This document shows, piece by piece, positions 56,285 to 64,000 of a stretch of 64,000 nt of DNA. This DNA comes from Sceloporus undulatus (lineage: Eukaryota; Chordata; Lepidosauria; Squamata; Phrynosomatidae). Location of the stretch: the NCBI RefSeq assembly GCF_019175285.1, contig NC_056527.1:121572382-121636381 (forward strand), in the 5' to 3' direction. The position numbers were made by a program, and so were the translations under genes. The notes below the pieces were generated by a model. That model searched no databases and was not told the origin of the DNA. It saw nothing but the letters and a program-made list of their open reading frames with translations. Positions within the stretch are counted from its first letter, which is position 1. Every line of letters begins with the position of its first letter.

Positions 56285-57130
56285 GCAAGCTTACTATTGA
56301 ACATGAAGAAAGCAAAAATAACAACTGCGGGGGATTTACGTGAATTCAATCGAGACGACGAGGAAATTGAAATAATGCCTTCCAATGCCTTGGATCAGTC
56401 ATTGATCAGAGTAAAGACTGCTGTCAAGAAATCAGAAGAAGTCTAGGACTGGAAAATGCAGTTATGAAAGAATTAGATGAGATCTTATCAGATATCAGAC
56501 TGAATGATAAAGTTGGGATTGTCCAAGCCGTTGCATTCCCCATCGTCATATATGGATGCAAGAGCTGGACAGTGAAGAAAGTGGATAGGAAGACAATTCA
56601 TTTGAGATGGGGTTCTGGAGGAGAATGCTGTGGATACAAACAAATGGGTCCCTGGACAGATCAAGCCTGAAATCTCCCCAGAAAAGCAAGATGATCAAGC
56701 TGAGGCTATCCTACTTTGGACCCATCATGAGAAGGCAGGATTCACTAGAAAAGGCAACAATCCTGGGAAAGGTGGAGGGCATTAGGAAGAGGGAACGAAT
56801 ACATACCCAGGTGGTTAGACACATTCAAGGAGGACACAAGTTTGAGCTTGTAGAACCTGGTTAAGCCTTCTCAACCTTCCTAGTGCCGCAACCCTTTTAT
56901 ACAGTTCCTCATGTTGTGATGACTTCCAACCAATGGTCTTGGTCCCTAAGACCATGGGAAATATGTGCTTTTCTATGGTCTTAGGCGACCCCTGTGAGAG
57001 GGTCGTTTGACCCTCAAAGGGGTTGTGACCCACAGGTTGAGAACTGCTGGGTTAAGGACAGGGGGACTTGGAGGTGTCTCATTCATGGGGTCACCATGAG
57101 TCAAAGTCAACTTGAAGGCAGCTAACAACA
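56285..57130 (+). mobile_element. RTE/BovB-like LINE 3' end interrupted by SPIN
   Basis: Readable ORF2 pieces are KVGIVQAVAFPIVIYGCKSW, TVKKVDRKTIHLRW and LRLSYFGPIMRRQDSLEKAT. The tail after the insertion is GGGTCACCATGAGTCAAAGTC...GCTAACAACAACAG. Several frame breaks are present. Confidence 0.75.
56866..57049 (-). mobile_element. SPIN-like hAT element inside the RTE copy
   Basis: On the minus strand: CAGCAGTTCTCAACCTGTGGG, GTCAAACGACCCTCTCACAG, GGTCGCCTAAGACCAT, ...CACAACATGAGGAACTGTAT, ...GTTGAGAAGG. GGTTAAG stands on both sides (56859-56865, 57050-57056), consistent with an 8 bp hAT duplication that has aged. Confidence 0.85.
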
Positions 57131-57302
57131 ACAGTCCCAACTTACCTCCCACAGCTCCATCCCATGGACCCTTGAGATTTATGGTTTGGAGAGGGACTAA
57201 TGTCCACCTTTGAACTCCATCACTAGAGCTCTCTAGCAGCATTCACCAAATACCTACAAATGCCAGGATCCCATAGTAAGGAGCCATAGCAATTAAAATT
57301 GT

Positions 57303-57525
57303 TAGCTGTTGTTGCATGTCTCCTAGTCATCTCTGATTTATGGCGACCCTATCACAGGGTTTTCTTGGCAAGATTGGTTCAGAAGAGGTTTGCCATTGCC
57401 TCCCCCTGAGGCTGAAAGAGTGTGACTTGGTTAATGTCACCCAGTGGGTTTTATGGCTGAGCGGAGGATCAAACCTCGATCTCCAGAGTCCTAGTCCAAC
57501 ACCCAAACCACTATGCCACACTAAT
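57303..57525 (-). repeat. tRNA-derived SINE, full length
   Basis: GCTGTTGTTGCATGTCTCCTAG ... GAGGATCAAACCTCGATCTCC ... AACACCCAAACCACTATGCC. Confidence 0.8.
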
Positions 57526-57534
57526 TCTGTAGTG

Positions 57535-57655
57535 CAGATACACCCTTTGCATTGGAAAGCATGGGAAGATGCCACTGCCACAGATGCTGGTGAACCATCA
57601 GGAATAAACTCTTCTAGAACATTGGCCACATTGCCCAAAAAGCCCACAAAAAGCT
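57535..57655. repeat. palindromic MITE half (family of 16325)
   Basis: GATGCCACTGCCACAGATGCTGG...ACTCTTCTAGAACATTGGCC...CCCAAAAAGCCCACAAAAAGC. Confidence 0.65.
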
Positions 57656-58143
57656 AAGCATGTGGCTGTTTAGAAAATTCTGTCCTCTCCAAAAAGTAGA
57701 GAAGAACTTCAGATGAAATGAGAGCATCACTCACATAAAGCCTGAAAAGGAAGAGACAAATTAATTGAGACATCATCACCCAGCTAATGAAGTTTGGGAA
57801 CCTGATTGCTGTTTTTGACAGATTAATTCTGCTTTCTCCTCCTGCTTGGGCCCATACCTTGCCTGGCGGTCTTTATTGTTCTCCTCTGAGCAGCGCATTG
57901 TTTCAGCATGATGGCAAAATAGGGCTCCATGGCTTTGTGCATTGACAGGATGAAAGGGGGAAACAAAGGAAGGAAAAGTCAGAGAAAGGGAGAGGAACAA
58001 TAGTCAGGCCCCATCCTGCCTTTGAGGGGGGTTGAATCATCCCCAGCTGGGTGGGCTGCATTCATGCTCACCTGAAAAACCCCACAAATACAGTCACTGG
58101 GTTCACATCAATGTCAGGTACAATGTAAGGCATGATGTACGAG
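57654..58143 (-). CDS. possible 3' end of an unrecognised gene, three small exons
   Basis: Three minus-strand segments join in one frame: 58143-58072 (72 nt), 57932-57858 (75 nt) and 57741-57654 (88 nt, ending TAG). The two introns are 139 and 116 bp, with donors CAG/GTGAGC and AAG/GTATGG. The second acceptor follows a strong pyrimidine tract; the first pyrimidine tract is rich but about 20 nt back. All junctions are phase 2. The peptide includes PYIVPDIDVNPVTVFVGFF, MRCSEENNKDRQARLYVSDA and LISSEVLLYFLERTEF. I do not recognise the family. The acceptor of the first segment (GTTCAG) is weak and no further upstream exon was found. The last codons run into a MITE. It may be a real terminal gene fragment, a decayed gene, or chance. 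Confidence 0.35.
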
Positions 58144-58162
58144 CTGAACCTCCTTGATCAAA

Positions 58163-58469
58163 CCCACAAACAAAAATCCATTAGTGATACCTTTGTTGGC
58201 CAACCGAAATGCACAATAGACTTGTTGCTCCATCAGAACTCCATGGAACTTCAAAAGCTTGCAAAAATCCATTAGTGGCACCTTTATTGGCCAACCAAAA
58301 TGCGCAATAGACTTGTTGCAAGCTCCATAGGTTTCTTCATTAGAAGCCCGTGAGGCTTCAAAAGCTACCAACAAGTCTATTGTGCGTTTTGTTTGGCCAA
58401 TAAAGGTGCCACTAATGGATTTTTGTTTGTGGATTTGTTAAATGGACAACACAGCAACCCCTGCGTATC
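58163..58469. mobile_element. Penelope-like terminal repeats, inverted arrangement, with 12 bp target duplication
   Basis: A 307 bp insert is flanked by TCCTTGATCAAA on both sides (58151-58162 and 58470-58481). It holds two direct copies of AAAATCCATTAGTG(A/G)(T/C)ACCTTT(G/A)TTGGCCAACC and one reverse copy (GGCCAATAAAGGTGCCACTAATGG), ending GGACAACACAGCAACCCC. It contains terminal repeats only, with no coding part. It has drifted and looks non-functional. The family name is tentative. Confidence 0.55.
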
Positions 58470-58614
58470 TCCTTGATCAAAATACACATTGTTGTATGTT
58501 CTTTGGGACAGAGACCTGCTTGTTCATATTAATCCAGGGAAAGTTTGGGAGAGTTAATTTATGCTGAGTTCCGGTGCAGCAGTTGCATGCAGTGATCCCA
58601 AAACTTTGGTCCTC

Positions 58615-58870
58615 CAACTGTTTTGGATTTATGCTGGTGCGCATGTCATATCGCAAGCAGCTGCAATTTTTTGGAAATGTCCACAATTCCTTTAGTGCAA
58701 TTCTCTATTTCCGAGGAAGGAACCGCCTCTGAGGATTCTTTGCTTAAGAAAACCCTATGAAATGTATGGGGTTGCTATAAGGGGACTTGAAAGCACATAG
58801 ACACGATAGGAATTGCACTGTTGAATTTTGGACATTTCCAAAAAATTATGCCAGCATAAATCCGCATCAC
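58615..58870. repeat. inverted repeat around a 5S-SINE tail
   Basis: GGATTTATGCTGG...GCAATTTTTTGGAAATGTCC (58625-58683) faces GGACATTTCCAAAAAATTATGCCAGCATAAATCC (58828-58862). Between them, 58705-58805 is a 5S-SINE tail (CTCTATTTCCGAGGAAGG...GAAAACCCTATGAAATG). Confidence 0.6.
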
Positions 58871-59479
58871 CATTCCAGCCTTCATACTCTTTAAACATTT
58901 TGTCCTCTTGCCTTCATCAACTTTCAGATGCCTGTTTCAGCTGGAAGGATTTTGGATGCCTTGACATGGGAAGCCCCAGCCGCTGCCGAAGTTACTCTGC
59001 TCAGTTTACTCTATGGAGAAGGACGCAAAGAACTTAGTCCTTTGTATAAGAGACTCAGGTGGATGAAAAAGTCATTTCAACTTTCGCAGGATGCATCGAG
59101 GCTAAGGCCCTTTGAGTTGTGTTTTTCTCCCTCCGAAGTGGCTCCTTTTCCCTGGAGTGTATCATCCTATTCACCGACTGTTTAAATGAATTTTTATAGC
59201 CTTATAAATCTGCAGAATCAGGGGCAGCAGAGAAATGCAGAGGTTAAAAACAATGTCACCATCGCCTTTGCTTTTCCCAGACTTGTGTTCGGAGGATGGG
59301 TCCCATCGCCCACGCCTTCCGTCTTACTCTGTTATTAGCTAATTAGGTAATTAAACCTCCCCAACTTTGTGGAAATTGAACATCATTGTGGTTGAACTTT
59401 TAAAATAGTATATCGTTGGTGGGTGGGTACGGTGTCATCCCCAAATGCAGCCCACGGACTCGACTTTTGTGGTTCCAGA

Positions 59480-59940
59480 AAGACTTCCATTCCACCCTCC
59501 AAAAAAAGGCTTTTTAAAAATTTCAGTAAGATTTTGAGATTATTATACAATTGTGAAAGACAAAGAGAGGATGGTTAGGATGGGTATATAAGCACTTTAG
59601 AATAAAGGGCAGCCTCACAAATGCAAAGACTGGTTCAGATCAGAGGTGGATGGACTGCTAGGGAAAACTATATATCAACTTTTTGGAAGAGTCTTTTTCA
59701 ATATAGAACCGCTCTATTAGAAATCCAAACAAAAGGTGACCTACAATAGGAGTAGAGGGGTTTTATATTGGGGAAAAAAGTTACAAAGCTTTGGTTGCTG
59801 TTACTACTGACATGCAGATTTAATCGGAGAAAAAGCTTGGATGCTGGCTTATGGATGTAAACTATATATTGTTAAATAACATCTGCTTTGTTACTGATAT
59901 TAAGGAACATGTAATAAAGATATGTTTAAAAAAAAATTTT
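59480..59940 (+). mobile_element. L1-like 3' end
   Basis: The 3' part reads GGATGGTTAGGATGGGTATATAAG, then GATTTAATCGGAGAAAAAGC, and ends AATAAAGATATGTTTAAAAAAAAA. No good reading frame remains. Confidence 0.4.
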
Positions 59941-59950
59941 AATTTTCAGT

Positions 59951-60136
59951 AATATATATATATATATATATATATATGCTTTAAAATGCTCTCTAAATGT
60001 GTGGAAATGCACAAAAATACCCGCTATCCTACTTTGTTTTTGTCCTATTTGGCTTGGATGACCCAGAATTCCAGTTTAAATGCAAGAGGCTGAATGTGAC
60101 TGTTCCAAAGGATCTTACTTTATTCCAAAGGATCTT

Positions 60137-60177
<41 letters not shown>

Positions 60178-60180
60178 TAT
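59951..60180. repeat. (AT)n and (ATC)n microsatellites
   Basis: (AT)n at 59951-59978 and about 14 ATC units at 60136-60178. Confidence 0.9.
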
Positions 60181-60714
60181 TTTAGGGATATCCAAAGGAT
60201 ATTTAGAGCCAGGACAGAAACCACACATCTGACTAAATCCCAGAATCATATAGAGTTGGAAGAGACTTACTAACGGAGTGGGGAGGAAAAGTGGGTACTA
60301 TTCTTGAGTTGTTCCCAACTTTTCCTTTACTACCGGTCGAGAGTACAATGATGTTGTCAACGTATCATCCCCAGATGAGTGGTTAGTAGGTGGACCTTTC
60401 AAAGATAATTTGTTCAAGTCAGAAGATAAAGACGCGGGGATGAATCCAAGGTGTGTAGGCGGTGCGCTCAGGAGAGAGAGCTGCGGAGGAAATGCTCAGA
60501 AAATGCTCAACTTATTACCTGCTCCAGGTTGCTTTAAAAAGGCATGTCACACATAAAAACCCAGGAGAAGCCATTTCAGAGAGTGGTCAAGGTGGCGAAA
60601 TGCTTTTAATGGGGAAGGATGGACAAGTGAGAGGAGGCTGCAGCTGTTTGCTTTTGCTTGACCTGACTGGGAAGGACAAGATTCTGCCCTATCCTCTTCT
60701 CTCTCCACAAGGAA

Positions 60715-60935
60715 TCTGCACTATGGAAATAATCCAGTCTGACACCACTTTAACTGCCATGGCTCCATGTTATGGAATTGTGGGAATTGTAGTTTGCGCT
60801 GGCACTGGAGCTCTCTGACAAAGAAGGCTAAAGTTCTACATCTTCCAAGAGTTCCAATGCCCTGAGCCTTGGAAATTCAAGTGGCATCAAAACTGGATTA
60901 TTTCTGCAGTGCAGATGCATCCTCGGTTAACTGAA
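60715..60935. mobile_element. palindromic MITE, both arms
   Basis: TCTGCACTATGGAAATAATCCAGTCTGACACC...GGAATTGTAGTTTGC and GCCTTGGAAATTCAAGTGGC...ACTGGATTATTTCTGCAGTGCAGATGC. Confidence 0.7.
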
Positions 60936-60939
60936 TGCA

Positions 60940-61985
60940 AACTACTTTTGCACTTTGAATTCATTTTGCAGCAACTGAAGGAACTGGGACCTTTGTAAGC
61001 GGCAGAGAAAGTGGGAAGACGTTAAATTATTCTGGTTTGTCTGCCAAACGGGACGAAGTGACTCGCCCAACATCTCTCTTTGGGAGTCTTTTTGGGGCCA
61101 GCGTCTAATAGAACTGCCACAAAGAGGACACTAAAGCTCCAGATTTGCCGTTCCATCATTGTACAAAGGAAAACCCATGCCCTGCACATCCCTAGCTAAA
61201 ATTAAGCCCTGCTTTGTTTGTTTAGCAAAGGTTGAAAGCCAGCCAAAATATGGAAAGGCCTGGCATGCTCAGTTTGCAATATGTTTTGCTTCACGAAAAA
61301 GAAGGGGGAAGGGGGAAAAATCCCAAGATGTATGTTATATTTAACAAGGCTGTTTATTTTAATTCTCCCGGGGAGTTCAAAGTCCAGGAGGCTAAAAACA
61401 CAGCTTGAAGGAAACATGTGCTGCTGTCAGTCTTTTCGGGGAAGACTTTAAAAGAAAAATATTAGGAATAAAAATATATATAAATCAACATTTGTAGTTA
61501 AAATATCCAGCTCCATTTTTCATCCCCTGATCCTTTAAAGATGCTATGGATTTTCAGGATCGGAGAGGAAGGATGGAGGAGAGAGTTGGCATGACCAGAT
61601 TTTATTTTTATTCTTTAGCCCTTTGAAATGAACAGCAACACATGAAATACTTCGCATGGAGCAAAAGGTATATTTACATTTTACTCTCAAGTAAAGAGAC
61701 CAAGGCTCAATACAGTCTGGACCTTTCTCTTTCTCTGACTTCATCTGTGCTGCAGAAATAATGGTGTTTGAAACCAGGCATGTAGTATCATTGTGTATGG
61801 TTCCACAATGGACAGTTTTATGAACTGTGAATGGTTGCACAGTGTGTGTGTGCATGTGTCTGTGCACAATTGGTACATTCTTTTGCAGTGGCGTACCTAG
61901 TATATTTGGCACCCAGTGCAAATCCTCAATTGAACAGCCTTTCTTGAGTTGGTGGAGCTGTTGTCTTGGTGGCAAAAGGTAGGAG
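60940..61985. other. mostly unique intergenic sequence
   Basis: A MITE fragment lies at 61735-61800 (GTGCTGCAGAAATAATGG). Otherwise there is no recognised feature. Confidence 0.3.
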
Positions 61986-61989
61986 ATTT

Positions 61990-62210
61990 GTAGTTTTCTT
62001 GTGGGTTTTTCAGGCTATGTGGCCATGTTTTAGAAGACTTTATTCATGATGTTTTGCCAGCATCTGTGGCTGGCATCTTCAGAAGGCATCTTTCTCTGAA
62101 GATGCCAGTGAAACGCCAAGAACAAACTCTTCTAGAACATGGCCGCATAGTCTGAAAAACCTACAAAAAACATGGATGCTGGCCATGAAACCTTCAACTT
62201 CACGTAAGAC
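61990..62210. mobile_element. palindromic MITE (family of 16325)
   Basis: TTGTGGGTTTTTCAGGCTATG...GCCAGCATCTGTGGCTGGC and GATGCCAGTGAAACGCCAAG...ACATGGCCGCATAGTCTG, then GGATGCTGGCCATGAAACCTTC. Confidence 0.75.
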
Positions 62211-62779
62211 ATTTGCTTTCTCACCGGCCAGCAAAACCACAAAACTCGGTGTGATCTGCACCCTCCGCACTCCCTTAGTGGCACCCTTGTTCCGTTGTGC
62301 AATTCACTATGGAGGCAGTAGTGTGCAACTGAGTTAAACTCGTGCAATCTCATCTAACACTTCTCTGTTTCCCCTCCGTTGTGTCCTGTGCCACCATGCA
62401 CACGAACGATAGTGCAGAGCAGGTTGTCAATACACTCTTTTTGTTCTTAAAACAACCTGCTTCTAGGTGGGTCTGAATTTTGTTTGGTTCTTTTAAACAG
62501 CAACCCAGGAGTTAATGGCGGATGCCGGTGAGTGAGCGAGCGAGCAAGAGAGCATGCTGTGAGCGCAGCAAGGCAGCTGCCTGAAAGGAGCTGATAGAGA
62601 GGCTGTCAGGAGATGCTGACAGGCTCCCAGGCTGAGGAGTAATAATACTTGCCCATTCTTCACCGCTGATAACAACAGCAACAGAAAATGCTCTGCTTGG
62701 AGAGCCAAGTGGTTTGGGGATGACTCAGTGCATCCTTGGCACAGCCCAGGAGCATTGACTCTCCGTACCCTGAATATGG

Positions 62780-63225
62780 GCAATCCACTTGCCCATACTT
62801 CAGGGTACAGGGAGACGATGCCCATCTGCCCTTGAAGCAGAGTGCAGAGGAGCCTGGGATTGTTGTACCCAAAGTTAATCCCATTAGTAATTCCAACTAG
62901 ATGAATTCATTATTTTACCATACTTTTGGGTACAAAACAATGCCCATCTGCCCATGAAGCAAGGTGCAAAAGAGAGTGAGATTGTTGTACCCAAATATTA
63001 ATCCTGTTGGTAATTCCAGCTAGAGGAACCCATTATTTTCTCATATATCAGAGTACCGAGAGATGATGCCCATCTGCCCATGAAGCAGAGTGCAAATGAG
63101 ACTGAGATTGTTGTAGCCAAAGATCAATCCTGTTGGTAATTCCAGCTAGAAGAACCCATCATTTTCCCATACTTCGGGGTACAGAGACAGACACCTCTGC
63201 CCATAAGCAGAGTTCAAGCAGAGAT
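62780..63225. repeat. ~120 bp minisatellite, about 3.7 units
   Basis: The phrase GATGCCCATCTGCCC(A/T)TGAAGCA recurs near 62818, 62940 and 63066, with a worn fourth near 63193. Each unit also has GATTGTTGTA(C/G)CCAAA, TAATTCCA(A/G)CTAGA and CATACTT(C/T)(G/T)GGGTAC. It does not match the other repeats in the window. Confidence 0.8.
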
Positions 63226-63389
63226 CTTGGCCCAGATACTCAGGGCCTGGAATGGTCCTGAACTGGCAACCCTAATATGAGTGGCCTTCCAGATGCTGTT
63301 TGACTACAAAGCTCAACATCCCTCCGCATGGGCTCTGCTGGGAACTGTACTCCAAAAACACAAGGAGGACTCTTGGATTTCCACTTCTG

Positions 63390-63628
63390 CATTGTTGTTG
63401 TTGTTGTTGTTGTGTGCATTTGAGTCATTTCCAACTTATGGTGACCCTAGGGCTAACCTTGTCATGGGGATTTCTTGGCAAGATATGTCCAGAGGAGGTT
63501 TGCCTGAGGCTGAGAGAGTGTGACTTGCCCAGGATCACTGAGTGGCTTTCATGGCCAAACTGGGAATTGAACCTGGTCTCCAGAGTCGAAGTCCAACTCT
63601 CAAACTACTACGCCGCACTGGCTCTGTT
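63390..63628 (-). repeat. tRNA-derived SINE, full length
   Basis: It runs from (TTG)n TGTGTGCATTTGAGTC to GGGAATTGAACCTGGTC and CAAACTACTACGCCGCACTGG. Confidence 0.8.
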
Positions 63629-63949
63629 ACCTTTGCATGATAAGAAGACAGTCTGAACTCTCTCTCTGTATCTGCCGCTGCACCACTCTGTGCCATGTCT
63701 GATAAGCACCACCAACTTACACTGCTTTAAAATGGTTGTGCCTCACACCTTCAGGGGTACTGATACCATTTTCCAGGATGACGTGAGGAAGATGACACAT
63801 CTGAAATCCTAGTTTAAAAGATGGACCGAGCAACAGATGGCTCTCTTAGGCCTGGGAAGCAAGCCGCGACGGAATTGCAGCTTGGCTGCAGCATTACAAC
63901 ATTTGGGAAGCTGTCAGTGGGGCTCTATTTTGGTAGGAAAGCCATCACA

Positions 63950-63950
<1 letters not shown>

Positions 63951-63994
<44 letters not shown>
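63951..63994. repeat. (GAT)n microsatellite at window end
   Basis: About fourteen GAT units. Confidence 0.9.
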
Positions 63995-63995
<1 letters not shown>

Positions 63996-64000
63996 CAGGC

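Noticed and set aside
62513-62535. ATGGCGGATGCCG/GTGAGT as a first coding exon on the plus strand
   Set aside because: It is only five codons, the following GAGTGAGCGAGCGAGC is simple repeat, and no downstream exon was found.

Overview
This is vertebrate genomic DNA, most likely from a squamate reptile (lizard). Two spliced host genes can be assembled, and the rest is mostly dense, mixed-age transposable elements. The squamate inference rests on four things: many (ACA)n-tailed tRNA-derived SINEs, 5S rRNA-derived SINEs, RTE/BovB-type LINE pieces, and SPIN-type hAT elements with clean target duplications. A run of 10 Ns (38431-38440) marks an assembly gap.

Gene 1 (1268-5253, + strand) is a complete 7-exon FAHD2-type fumarylacetoacetate hydrolase domain protein of 327 aa with a likely mitochondrial presequence. 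Gene 2 (44597 down to 6532, - strand) is a complete 21-coding-exon GPAT2 (glycerol-3-phosphate acyltransferase 2, mitochondrial/germline paralogue). I joined its exons by hand at canonical splice sites; the coding length is 2394 nt (797 aa plus stop), with intact phase at every junction. The genes are convergent, with stop codons about 1.28 kb apart and one AATAAA signal each in between. Both products are expected at mitochondria, but the sequence does not show that they act together.

Layout: 1-1260 upstream of FAHD2 with a SINE beside exon 1; 1.26-5.6 kb FAHD2; 5.6-6.5 kb shared 3' region; 6.5-44.6 kb GPAT2, with introns full of SINEs, MITEs, Tigger/pogo-like pieces, RTE and L1 ends and a gap; 44.6-64 kb upstream of GPAT2, with dinucleotide arrays, an internally deleted L2-like LINE, hAT elements, two repeat-derived tandem arrays, 5S SINEs and RTE pieces. 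At 57.65-58.14 kb three short minus-strand segments with good splice signals and consistent phase may be the 3' end of a gene I do not recognise.

Most interesting: hammerhead-ribozyme-like cores (CTGANGA, perfect stem II, GAAA) in interspersed repeats, two SPIN copies and a third hAT with target duplications, three tandem arrays (two built from transposon pieces), nested insertions that can be ordered in time, and a GPAT2 that keeps the HX4D acyltransferase motif but has a strongly altered motif III. No CRISPR array, operon, tRNA gene or bacterial feature is present, and I found no convincing endogenous virus.
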